Of a stretch of 64,000 bases of DNA, positions 52,740 through 60,973 are shown one piece after another (position 1 is the stretch's first letter; the number at the start of each line of letters is the position of its first letter). The notes under the pieces were generated by a model. The model ran no database searches and was not told the DNA's origin. It saw only the letters and a list, made by a program, of their open reading frames with translations. Source of the DNA: Psychrobacter sp. Choline-02u-9 (GTDB lineage: Bacteria > Pseudomonadota > Gammaproteobacteria > Pseudomonadales > Moraxellaceae); NCBI RefSeq assembly GCF_002836505.1, contig NZ_PJBF01000042.1, positions 62,001 to 126,000 of the forward strand, read 5' to 3'. The position numbers and the translations under genes are program-made.

Positions 52740-54365
52740 TTATAAGCCGAGTACCGATTGATAAGCGGTAAAAATGTGCGCGCGTCGTAGCTTACCGTTA
52801 TCAGTCAATAATTCATTGTCCGTACTAAAAGGGTGCTCGGCGAGATGCCACTGTTGGATACGCGCATAGTCAGGCAAGGTTTGGTTAACGACATCTATCG
52901 CTTGCGCAATCGCAGATTGTGGATTATTGCTCGTTGCGACCATGTTGGGGTTGGCGACTATCACCGCAGACAAATGCGGCTCACCGTCTCCGAGTACCGC
53001 GACCTGATAAATAATGGGCTGCGTTGAGAGCTGCGCTTCTACCCATTCAGGCGAGATATTACGGCCAAAACTACTGATGAGCACGTTTTTGCGTCGACCC
53101 GTGATGTATAAATAGCCGTCGTCATCTAAATGACCGATATCCCCTGTGGCAATGATGCCATTGTCATCCTTACTATTGTCATGGTTTAAGTAGCCTTGCA
53201 TCGCATTGCCCTTTACCATTACTTCGCCACTATCTGCGATGCTGACCGAGGCGTGAGGCATAGGTTTGCCCACACTGCCTTCGCGCTTTGCTTTTGGCGT
53301 ATTGAGACTGACTACCGAGCCGCATTCAGACAAACCATAGCCTTCATAAACAGGCAAGCTTAAGGCACTGGCGTCTTGTAGTAATTGAGGGGAGACTTTG
53401 CCGCCGCCGACTGCCATAAACTTTAACGATGGCACAGCAGCATTGGCGCTGGATTTGGTTGCTCCCTTGTCTGCCATGTGCTCACAAATGGCTTTTAGCA
53501 TTTGCGGTAATAAAATAACGCTGGCGATATGGTATGTTTGTACCGTTGTCATCAAGCGCTTGGCATCAAAAGCTTGATTGGATAACAAACCGAATTGATC
53601 AATGTGCCCTGTCATCAAAGTACGGCCCATGTATAGGCTCACGTAGACGCCTGCCACATTTTCTAATAAAGTGGCAAAAGGCAACACGCTCAAATGACTA
53701 AAATTGCTTGTGGTATCGGTCACTTCTAGCACGTTATTAGTGTTATCTGTCAAGGTGTCAGCGAGCGCGCCCGATAACGACTCGACAATACGCATCAATG
53801 TCTCTTGACCCAAACACACGCCTTTTGGCATACCCGTACTGCCTGAAGTGTAAGTCACTTTGCAAAAGTCGCTAGTGGTAGAGAAATTTTGAGCGGTGAA
53901 GGTATGGTCAGTGATGGTGCCAGCAAGTTGATAAAAACGGCCTGTGATATGAGTCGCCTGCTCAGACTTGATGGTTTTTGTCTCTGGTGTATCAGCAATT
54001 ATCCAATTATCCGTCTTGTCTATGGTTGGCAGTTGTAAACCAGCGCCAACGTATACCATCTCTATCTGCGCATCTTGTAGTAAGTGCGCAATTTGCGCGG
54101 CACTAAAAAATAAGGGGATGGGCACAACGACCGCGCCGACGGTACTCAATGCCAAATCGAGTATGATCCAATCTATATCGTTATGCGCATATAAGGCGAC
54201 ACGCTTGCCTTGCCATGTTTCTAATGTTTGATGAAGCGCGGATAGCGTGCGTTGTAGCTGGCCATAGGTCAGACTGGTCGTGTTATAGTCAGCTATCGTT
54301 TGTATCGCCACCTGCTTGGGAGTTTGGCGGGCATGCTGACATATCGCCGTATAAATGGGGGGCAT
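52740..54365 (-). CDS. AMP-dependent synthetase/ligase (ANL family)
   Basis: A 541-residue acyl- or aryl-adenylating enzyme. Motif A3 is VTYTSGSTGMPKG, A5 is YEGYGLSECGS, A7/A8 is TGDIGHLDDDGYLYITGRRKN, followed by SSFGRNISPEWVE. The A10 lysine may be the one in LTDNGKLRR near the C-terminus. The N-terminal NDIDWIILDLALSTVGAVVVPIPLF is as in fatty-acid and medium-chain ligases. No acyl-carrier protein is in the operon, so the adenylate is probably loaded on CoA or handed directly to a partner. Second gene of the hemolysin-family operon. Confidence 0.9.
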   Translation of the reverse strand: MPPIYTAICQHARQTPKQVAIQTIADYNTTSLTYGQLQRTLSALHQTLETWQGKRVALYAHNDIDWIILDLALSTVGAVVVPIPLFFSAAQIAHLLQDAQIEMVYVGAGLQLPTIDKTDNWIIADTPETKTIKSEQATHITGRFYQLAGTITDHTFTAQNFSTTSDFCKVTYTSGSTGMPKGVCLGQETLMRIVESLSGALADTLTDNTNNVLEVTDTTSNFSHLSVLPFATLLENVAGVYVSLYMGRTLMTGHIDQFGLLSNQAFDAKRLMTTVQTYHIASVILLPQMLKAICEHMADKGATKSSANAAVPSLKFMAVGGGKVSPQLLQDASALSLPVYEGYGLSECGSVVSLNTPKAKREGSVGKPMPHASVSIADSGEVMVKGNAMQGYLNHDNSKDDNGIIATGDIGHLDDDGYLYITGRRKNVLISSFGRNISPEWVEAQLSTQPIIYQVAVLGDGEPHLSAVIVANPNMVATSNNPQSAIAQAIDVVNQTLPDYARIQQWHLAEHPFSTDNELLTDNGKLRRAHIFTAYQSVLGL

Positions 54366-54421
54366 AGTATTCTCACTGTCTTGTGGTGGTGCAGTGTTAT
54401 TGGTTGGCTAATGCATGCGTA

Positions 54422-55276
54422 TTAAACGGCTATCTTATTTAGCGTCAAACGCGTGGTAGCATTCATCTCTAACGTTTCGGTATAGCGATAATGTGGGGCG
54501 CATACCCGCTTAGCATCGGCCACATTGATAGCAACTACTAAAGGATTGTGCTGATAGTAATGGCCCCATGATGATACTTGCTCAGGGTCTTCTAGCGCTT
54601 CTGCAGTGGCCTTGGCAATGACATGACTGCGAATGCCCATATGTGCCAGTATATGCCTTACCGCATCGGTGCCAGTACACACGACCCAGTCTGCTTTGGT
54701 TTGGTATTTATGAGTCGTAGGATTCAGGGTAGGGGTAGATAAATAAAACACCAAAAATGCTATCATCAGCCGCGCGCTACCAGCACAGCCTGATGCCAAA
54801 TTGCCAATCTCAAAAATACGCTGACGACTGACAGGCTCGCCTGCCACTTTGCTGATTTCGTTTTGTATCGGAGCATTTAAATACTGCTCTAAAAATATCT
54901 TATCTTCACAGATGGGCTTTAGACCGATAGCAACGCTCGTACCTCTAAACGCAGGCAATGCATTACTATTATCAGCAGATAACCAATCACCATAAGACGG
55001 CATATCGGCAAAACCTGAAAACAAGATGGGCATAAAGTAGCTTAACCGTGCATGATGGATGTACTCATATATGCGTTTGATAAATGCTTGGGCATCTTGG
55101 TTTTGGGCATATGAAGTAGGCGATGTCGCTATTGGCATTTGCGTACTGGCACGAATATAGAGGGAGGAGGGTATGCCTTGCACTTCCAATATTGACATTG
55201 GCTTAACCGCTTCAATATAAAAGGTCGTATTTAGAACATTCTGTAAGGTATGAGTGCTATCAATAGATAATGACAT
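54422..55276 (-). CDS. Thermostable-hemolysin family protein (delta-VPH-like)
   Basis: A 284-residue protein whose central part (about residues 80-270) matches the T_hemolysin family first described for Vibrio delta-VPH. Family-like elements are IFEIGNLASGCAGSARLM, WVVCTGTDAVRHILAHMGI and SSWGHYYQHNPLVVAIN. The first 60 residues are poorly conserved. The enzyme-like operon (adenylating ligase, Fe/2OG oxygenase, SDR) argues that the protein is a biosynthetic acyltransferase-type enzyme or partner rather than a toxin; the hemolysin name may be an artefact of early expression cloning. It is the first gene of the operon, with GGAG before the ATG and a QseB/PmrA-type box 69 bases upstream. Confidence 0.8.
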   Translation of the reverse strand: MSLSIDSTHTLQNVLNTTFYIEAVKPMSILEVQGIPSSLYIRASTQMPIATSPTSYAQNQDAQAFIKRIYEYIHHARLSYFMPILFSGFADMPSYGDWLSADNSNALPAFRGTSVAIGLKPICEDKIFLEQYLNAPIQNEISKVAGEPVSRQRIFEIGNLASGCAGSARLMIAFLVFYLSTPTLNPTTHKYQTKADWVVCTGTDAVRHILAHMGIRSHVIAKATAEALEDPEQVSSWGHYYQHNPLVVAINVADAKRVCAPHYRYTETLEMNATTRLTLNKIAV

Positions 55277-55861
55277 CAGCTGTCTCCAAATGTTTAAAAG
55301 CTTTTAGCACGATTAACATCATGAAAGCATCATAAAGGAGCAACCTTAACTGAACCTTAAGATAGTATCGTCTTTAACAGGCGATATAGTTAGTTAGCAG
55401 TCGATATAGTTAGAAACGAGTATTTAGCCCAGTATTTAACCTCTAACATTCATGTGCAGTAATCACGGACATGATTCGCCCTAAAGCCGTAAACCGACTC
55501 AACTGCTGACTTATCATCCTCAAAAACTGCATGTATCAGTCCTTATACTATAGAAAATAGTCCAGTATAAATTCAAAAAAATGATATTTACAATAGGTGT
55601 CAATGGTTTTTAGCCAACAATAAGTTGCCATTATAATAACTTTGACTGTGATTATATTTTGAGTTTTTTGGTGTTTATTTATCAGTCAAACAAGAATTTA
55701 GGTGCTGCAAACGCCGTCAACATCGAGAGTGAAATCGGTGTGAATCTCATCGCGCCTAATAATATTTACCTACTCCCTAATAAAAACCATATCAGTGTGT
55801 TTGAGCCTACTGGTTCTTATTGATATGCTATTTAGTTTTTATTCAATTGTGGAAGACAACT
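55277..55861. other. Long intergenic region upstream of the GST-like gene
   Basis: This 585-bp region holds the regulator box at 55345-55361. Further right is an open plus-strand frame without ATG (55614-55823, 69 codons; GTG possible at 55671) whose translation (for example VNLIAPNNIYLLPNKNHISV) has codon-like composition but no recognised family or ribosome binding site. It may be a decayed gene end. Confidence 0.45.
55345..55361 (-). promoter_or_regulatory. QseB/PmrA-type direct-repeat box upstream of the hemolysin-family operon
   Basis: On the minus strand the sequence reads CTTAAG-GTTCA-GTTAAG, two hexamers with 5-bp spacing. It lies 69-85 bases upstream of the first gene of the operon and matches the box found upstream of the two-component operon at 46977. 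Confidence 0.65.
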
Positions 55862-56509
55862 ATGACTTTACCGCGCCATCGATTGTATTCTTTTCGTCGC
55901 TGTCCTTATGCTATGCGCGCTCGTCTCGGTCTAATGTTCGCCGAGTTACCACTAGAGCTACGAGAAATAACGTTAAAGAATAAGCCAGATCAGATGCTAG
56001 CGATTAGTCCAAAAGGCACGGTGCCAGTTTTACAGTTAGCGGATGGGACCGTCATTGAAGAGAGTGCAGAGATCATGATGTGGGCGCTTGAGCAAAACGA
56101 TCCTCAAGGACTGCTAGATGAAAAGATTTCATCTGAGGCTAATGCACTGATAGCACAAAACGACAATGAGTTTAAGCAGTGGCTCGATCGCTACAAATAT
56201 GCCGATCGTCACCCTGAGATGACTCAAATAGAATATCGACAAAAAGGTGAAATTTTTCTGCAGTATTTAGAAGCGTTATTGACTAAGAATACATATCTAC
56301 TAGACAATAGCGTGACCGTTGCTGACATCGGTATCATGCCGTTTGTTCGTCAATTTGCACATGTTGATCGTGAGGTGTTTTATGGTTTGCCATACCCTAA
56401 ATTGCAGCAGTGGTTACAAGATTGGCTTGCGCATCCGTTATTTTTGCAAGTTATGACTAAGTTTGAACCATGGCAAGAAGGCGATGAGGTGGTGATTTTT
56501 CCTTGTTAA
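55862..56509 (+). CDS. Glutathione S-transferase-like (thioredoxin-fold) protein
   Basis: A 215-residue protein with an N-terminal thioredoxin-like GST domain and a helical C-terminal domain. The start is MTLPRHRLYSF at 55862, preceded by GGAAG; the longer frame is rejected. The motif YSFRRCPYAMRARLGL places a Cys-Pro at residues 12-13, as in omega-class or glutaredoxin-2-like GSTs, where Cys is the nucleophile. KGTVPVLQLADGTVIEES is the usual cis-Pro and ES glutathione site. The C-terminal VTVADIGIMPFVRQFAHVD matches the family's N-capping box. No operon partner is evident. Confidence 0.88.
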   Translation: MTLPRHRLYSFRRCPYAMRARLGLMFAELPLELREITLKNKPDQMLAISPKGTVPVLQLADGTVIEESAEIMMWALEQNDPQGLLDEKISSEANALIAQNDNEFKQWLDRYKYADRHPEMTQIEYRQKGEIFLQYLEALLTKNTYLLDNSVTVADIGIMPFVRQFAHVDREVFYGLPYPKLQQWLQDWLAHPLFLQVMTKFEPWQEGDEVVIFPC

Positions 56510-56613
56510 TATCTGGTATTTGAAGTTATTTATATGATCACATGAGTGGTGAGTGGTGAGTGGTAGGTAAAGTATAGATTTGAAAGAACGTAGGAGAATA
56601 CACATTTTATACT

Positions 56614-57449
56614 TGTAGTGGTCAAATATTTTTAGACAGTACTTAAGAGGTTTTTGTTGAAATAAAGTCTCTTTTTCTCGCTCGGTGTTAAATACTCATT
56701 AAAGCTGTGTGGTCTTACACTTTGATAATAGCCCCAAATATAATCATTTACTGCCTGCCGAGCCTCATCAATATTGTCATAGCCGTTTTTTGGCATCCAC
56801 TCTGTCTTAAAGCTTCTAAAGAACCTCTCTGTAGGTGCATTGTCCCAACAGTTGCCTCGTCGGCTCATACTATGCGACATACCATTGCACTTGGCTACGC
56901 ATTTAGCATACTCTTCACTGGTATAATGACTGCCTTGATCTGAATGAAACAGCACGCCTTTAGGCTCAAGTCTTATGTGATATGCCATTTTTAGTGCAGA
57001 TGTGGTCAGCTGGGTATTCGGGCTATCTGACAAGGCAAAACCAACAATACGTCGAGCATATAAATCCATAACGATGGCTAAATAACACCATCCGGCTTTG
57101 ATACGAATATAAGTAACATCACCTGTCCACACTTGGTTTGGTGCAGTGGGCGCAAACTGACGGTCTAGTATGTTTCCATAAGCTTTATGGAATTCTTCAC
57201 AACGCCTGTACTTATGTGATTTTATCTGTCGACTAATCAACCCCATTTGTGCCATCAGTTTACCTGCTCTGTAGCGTGTGAGTTTAATGTCATGTTGATG
57301 CGTGACGATAGCAGATACCGTCCTTGCACCAGCCGAGCCATTTGACTGCTCAAATACTTCTCTGATTAAGGCTTTGAGCCTTATAAGTTCAATGTCTATA
57401 GACCTAGATTTAGTACTGTTGTAATAGCTGCTTCTAACAACCCCAATGC
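56614..57449 (-). mobile_element. IS3-family element, 5'-truncated
   Basis: The terminus beginning TGTAGTGGTCA (56614) is the 3' end of an IS3-family element read on the minus strand. The other side stops abruptly around 57438-57449, where the sequence changes into the 5' part of an old-yellow-enzyme gene. orfA and the first part of orfB, as well as the second terminal repeat, are missing. A 79-bp relic with matching ends lies at 60581. Confidence 0.75.
56632..57449 (-). pseudogene. IS3-family transposase OrfB, truncated at the N-terminus
   Basis: The in-frame sequence after a TGA at the junction gives about 272 codons; the first ATG (57255) would give 207 residues. The rve integrase core has the DDE residues: Asp in VWTGDVTYI, Asp in LFHSDQGSHY and Glu in TERFFRSFK. 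The upstream frame, without ATG, carries RSSYYNSTKSRSID and the helical HTH_21 region (RYRAGKLMAQMGL), typical of the OrfB N-terminus. OrfA, with its HTH and leucine zipper, is absent, so no normal frameshift fusion transposase can be made. The protein ends NKNLLSTV just inside the terminal repeat. Confidence 0.85.
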
Positions 57450-57538
57450 GTCATAGGAGCAACTACCAAACGGTTTTTGATGACGATGCCATTATTAAGG
57501 GTAAAAGGTTGAAATAAAGGGTGGTATTTTGATTTCAT
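57434..57538 (-). pseudogene. 5' fragment of an old-yellow-enzyme (NADH:flavin oxidoreductase) gene
   Basis: An ATG at 57538 with an AGGAG box opens a frame whose first 33 codons read as an OYE N-terminus: HPLFQPFTLNNG and IKNRLVVAPMTHWG are the FMN-barrel start of the family. The frame then runs into the IS3 sequence and stops at TAG (57434). The remaining 300 or more codons are not present beyond the IS, so the gene is destroyed by IS insertion plus deletion. It was the third gene of an LLM-azoreductase-OYE redox operon. Confidence 0.8.
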
Positions 57539-57599
57539 AAGAAAATTCTCCTAACAGTATATTGGGTAACTTGAGCTTATGTATCAGCTATCTTAAAAT

Positions 57600-58208
57600 T
57601 TAATTAATTTGCCATTGGTTAAAATCTTCTAGCGTGGCTTGTAAAATTGCCTCTTTATCACAAATGGCTGTGCCTTCTGCTCGAATCAAGGTGCGTTTTT
57701 TAAAGCCCATTTTTGCAAACATCATATCCAAATAACGGTAAGCAAATTCCATTTGTTGGCATTCTTTATCCAATGAGAACATCGACCCACTAATTTGTAG
57801 AAACAACACGGCTCTATTATCGGTCAATAAGGGTTCAATTTTACCTGCCTCGCTGTACTGGAAAGTCTCTCGTGGCACCAACACCATATCCATATAATCT
57901 TTGAGTCGAGCAGGGATATTGTAGTTATACATCGGATAGATAATAACGATTTTTTGATGCGCTTTAAACTGCTGTAACATCGATTGCCGAGTGTCGGCGA
58001 TAGCTTGCTCCGCCACACTCAAAGCCTCCCCTGCTTTTTGTTTATAAATGACCGTTAGGGTTGCCTCATCCAAGGTAGGTAAATCCATGTCATTTAATGG
58101 CAAATAGGTTGTGCTTTCAGCAAATTGCTGTTTGATTTGTTGTAGTAACTGAGCCGAAAATGACTCAGTATGGGCATTGATTGTGGTATCAATGACAAGC
58201 GTTTTCAT
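57600..58208 (-). CDS. FMN-dependent NADH:quinone oxidoreductase/azoreductase
   Basis: A 202-residue flavodoxin-like-fold enzyme of the AzoR family that reduces quinones, azo compounds or nitroaromatics two electrons at a time. The FMN-binding loop is IVIIYPMYNYNIPARLKDYMD, and the second FMN/substrate segment is LFLQISGSMFS. The start MKTLVIDT at 58208 is chosen over an ATG five codons upstream because it gives the conserved N-terminus and a GGGG box at eight bases. It begins 18 bases after the LLM stop, so it is cotranscribed with it. The family call is good; the precise substrate is unknown. Confidence 0.85.
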   Translation of the reverse strand: MKTLVIDTTINAHTESFSAQLLQQIKQQFAESTTYLPLNDMDLPTLDEATLTVIYKQKAGEALSVAEQAIADTRQSMLQQFKAHQKIVIIYPMYNYNIPARLKDYMDMVLVPRETFQYSEAGKIEPLLTDNRAVLFLQISGSMFSLDKECQQMEFAYRYLDMMFAKMGFKKRTLIRAEGTAICDKEAILQATLEDFNQWQIN

Positions 58209-58225
58209 GGTTTTATACCCCATTT

Positions 58226-59273
58226 TTATTGGTTTAATTTGGCTAACACATTTTCTGCTAAGTCTTGCAACGTTTCTTTGACAGGGCGTTTGGTAGGCTT
58301 TAAATTAATGGTGACATGAGATAAGCCTTGTTCTTTCTGCTCTTGCCAAAATTCCAGCAAACTATGTGACCCGCCTCGTAGATAAATATTGCGAGATAAT
58401 TGAGCAGGCTCATTCGGATTCTCACTAAGTTCGACAAAATTGGCATAACCAAAAGGATGCCAAGCGTCATCTTGATTTAAATCCGCCAAGGTTTGCACGA
58501 TATTTTTGGTATCTTTTGGGTTTACCCCATGCCAAATCCACGCATCGGCAGTATTAGCAAGCCAATCTAGTTCCTGTCTGGCACGACCAATAGCAACCAT
58601 CGGTAAGCGTTGTTCAAGGGTAGGGATAAAGCCAATATTGCCTGTTAAATCCCCATAATGTTGCCCTTTAAACTGCGGAAATTTTTGGGTGGTTAAGGCA
58701 CGAATCATGTCCCAACTTTCTCGAAAACGCTCGGCACGATTGTCAAAGTTTTGCTGAAACACAGGGTATTCCACAGGTCTATCGCCACTCGACATCCCCA
58801 AAATAAAGCGATTATTGCTTAATACTGCTGTACTTGCTGAGGCTTTGGCGATATGAATGGGACTCCGCAAAGGTGCAACGATGCCTGCTGAACCTATCGC
58901 AATTCGTTGGGTTTTCGCAGTCAAATAGCCCATGGCAACCATGGGGTCAAATGCTTGTCCAACATCGCCAAAACTTGGGTCATAAAATGGCACATCTCGC
59001 AACCATAGTGCAGAAAATCCAAGCTGTTTCCCCAAAGTCTTCTAAGCTCGGAATCGGACTATTGGGATAGCCTTTAAACGGGGCAATCAATCCCAAGGTG
59101 AGTTTATCCGCTTGAAACACCTCACTAAATGCAGGGTGATTGGCAAGATGAGGGGGTAGTTGTTTTTGTTGCGGGGTTATATTTTCATTCGTCTCAGCGG
59201 TGTGAAATAATTGGCTATTGTCTTGTCCAAGAACAGAGAGGTTTGGTACAGCAGTTTGTGAGCTTGTGGTCAT
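58226..59273 (-). pseudogene. Luciferase-like (LLM) flavin monooxygenase with a single-base frameshift
   Basis: Two overlapping frames together make one LLM-class oxidoreductase of about 348 residues. The upstream frame (from ATG 59273 after ACGGAG) encodes LTLGLIAPFKGYPNSPIPSLEDFG. The downstream frame continues KQLGFSALWLRDVPFYDPSF and IAIGSAGIVAPLRSPIH to the C-terminus. The frames meet at a C4 run at 59030-59033 (G4 in the gene); removing one base restores LEDFGKQLGFSALWLRD. The protein belongs to the LLM subgroup often found with LysR and azoreductase genes. Either a natural pseudogene, phase variation in a very short homopolymer, or a sequencing error. Confidence 0.85.
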
Positions 59274-59423
59274 GGGAGTCACTCCGTTAAATTAAGCATT
59301 AAAAAATATAGCCCTAGTATAATGCTTTTATTTTTAATGATAATTGGGGTAAAATTAGAAACAGTTTTGCTTTTTTTGCAAAAATATGTTTATTCAAAAA
59401 TACACTTAACTGCTAACAAACCC

Positions 59424-60329
59424 ATGACCATCAATTACTTCTATGCCCTCACTATTTTTCACCATGTGGCGAATACTAATAGCTTTACTGCCACGGCAAG
59501 TCAGCTTGGGCTGGCGGTGTCGTCTGTCACTCGGCAAATTGATAACTTAGAACAATCCTTGCAAGTTAAGCTATTGAATCGCTCAACCAGACATTTGGAT
59601 TTGACCCATGCAGGGATGCGTTATTTACAACAGACCGAGCCGATATTAGCTGAATTACAACAGGTAAATGAAGCGATTAAAGAGGAGCAAATTGAGCCAC
59701 AAGGGCGATTGTGCCTTACTTTTCCCAGTGCCTATGGGATTGAAAAAATCGCCCCATTGCTTGCCGAATTTGCCCATTTATACCCAAAAATTGAATTGGA
59801 GCTATTTGCCAGTGATGAATTTGTAGATTTATTTAATGAGAAATATGATGTAGGGGTGCGGTTAGGGCGTGTGGAGGATGACCGCTTGGTAGCAAAATTT
59901 ATTGCCTCTCAGCAACGGCTGTTATGTGCCAGTCCCGATTATCTACGATTGCATGGAACACCACAAATACCGTCACAATTAGCCGAGCATAATTGTTTGC
60001 CGTTTATGTATCAAGGCTATGCGTCAAAGTGGTATTTCCATCAAACGGGTAAAACGCAAAGTTTGCGGGTGACAGGGAATTTGATGGGTAATAATATAGA
60101 AATGCTGAAACAAGCCACGCTTGATGGACAAGGGATTAGCCATTTACCTAATTGGCTGATTGAGAAAGCGTTGCAGTCTGGGGCGTTGGTACAGGTGTTG
60201 TCTGATTGGCAAGTGACCCCGTCTTTGGCGACAGATGACGGGATTTATTTGGTGTATCCGCCCACTAGCCGTAATGTGGTAAAAATTGGCGTGTTGGTGA
60301 ATTTTTTAGCACAGCGTTTGATAGGTTAA
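59424..60329 (+). CDS. LysR-family regulator of the LLM-azoreductase cluster
   Basis: A 301-residue LysR-type regulator. The start MTINYFYALTIFHHV at 59424 is used since the winged helix begins there; the longest frame adds 34 AT-rich, non-conserved residues. The HTH is ANTNSFTATASQLGLAVSSVTRQIDNLEQSL. The effector domain resembles the CrgA/AaeR subgroup (SAYGIEKIAPLLAEF; VDLFNEKYDVGVRLG). It is divergent from the LLM gene, typical for regulators of quinone or aldehyde-responsive redox genes. Confidence 0.88.
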   Translation: MTINYFYALTIFHHVANTNSFTATASQLGLAVSSVTRQIDNLEQSLQVKLLNRSTRHLDLTHAGMRYLQQTEPILAELQQVNEAIKEEQIEPQGRLCLTFPSAYGIEKIAPLLAEFAHLYPKIELELFASDEFVDLFNEKYDVGVRLGRVEDDRLVAKFIASQQRLLCASPDYLRLHGTPQIPSQLAEHNCLPFMYQGYASKWYFHQTGKTQSLRVTGNLMGNNIEMLKQATLDGQGISHLPNWLIEKALQSGALVQVLSDWQVTPSLATDDGIYLVYPPTSRNVVKIGVLVNFLAQRLIG

Positions 60330-60447
60330 ACTGTAGATGGTGATATTGTGAAAAGCAGTAGAATATTATGCGTATCTAATTTAGGAAAGGCTTTCTTCAT
60401 CATACTATTCTGATTTAAGTAACTGAACAAATTTAAATTATAAAAAA

Positions 60448-60513
60448 CCGTTCGTGGTGAGCTTGTCGAACCATAACGGTTTTCCTACTCTTCAACAGGC
60501 TCAGGGTGAACGG
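60448..60513. repeat. REP-like palindromic element
   Basis: The 23-base arms CCGTTCGTGGTGAGCTTGTC... and ...AGGCTCAGGGTGAACGG form an imperfect inverted repeat, with TGAGC, TGT and terminal CCGTTC conserved. This TTCGACAAGCTCAGG-type motif is a widely dispersed intergenic palindrome in proteobacteria. A nested AAAACCGTT/AACGGTTTT stem also forms. It lies after the LysR gene. Confidence 0.7.
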
Positions 60514-60580
60514 AAAACCATATATAATTTTGTTTCATTACTTACTAGAATAATAGCTTAATACTTTTGTTTGTGCGGTG

Positions 60581-60659
60581 TGTAGTGGTCATATCTTCTC
60601 TCCAGTCTTGGTGATAGTATAACCTCTTATCTACTGTCCTATTTCATTATGCCACTACA
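60581..60659 (+). mobile_element. 79-bp internally deleted IS3 relative (MITE-like)
   Basis: It starts TGTAGTGGTCAT and ends CCACTACA. Its last 39 bases (AACCTCTTATCTACTGTCCT onward) align with the 3' tail of the IS3 at 56614 (AACCTCTTAAGTACTGTCTA) including the codons for the terminal NLLSTV. So it keeps both ends of a related IS but has lost the whole transposase. No clear target duplication flanks it. Confidence 0.65.
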
Positions 60660-60973
60660 ATGACACCTGCTGAGTACAGGCAGGTGGCTTAATTATTCTA
60701 CGATGATGTTGTGTTAAGAATGGGGTATTTACAATGAGGTAATTCCGCTTATGGAACATTTAGCAGGCCTAACAAGACCATAAGTTGACCTCCCTGCGCT
60801 ACACTTCAGCCGGTAAATTATGGCAGCGTTGATATCACTACCACTTGTCAAGTTGAATACACTGATGACTATCTAACTTTTAAGCCATAATTACTTTAGT
60901 TTGAATTAAAGTGAGTTAATGCATAGACTGAAGCAAGTAATGTCTTCAGTCTATGTTCGTAGTTCGATTACAC

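Larger units (their letters stand above)
60330..60973. other. Gene-free region with REP-like palindrome and IS relic
   Basis: This 644-bp region holds a REP-like inverted repeat (60448-60513) and a 79-bp internally deleted IS3 relative (60581-60659). From 60660 to 60890 one frame (MTPAEYRQVA, then LQPVNYGSVDITTTCQVEY with three stops) looks like decayed coding sequence without a recognised family. No intact gene. Confidence 0.6.

Noticed and set aside
54422..55276. Calling the hemolysin-family protein a secreted pore-forming toxin
   Set aside because: No signal peptide or membrane-inserting segment is visible, and the operon partners are cytosolic biosynthetic enzymes.
60660..60692. Short frame MTPAEYRQVA taken as a transposase C-terminus
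   Set aside because: It lies outside the terminal repeat of the IS relic at 60581-60659, so it cannot be its orfB tail; the similarity is too short to use.
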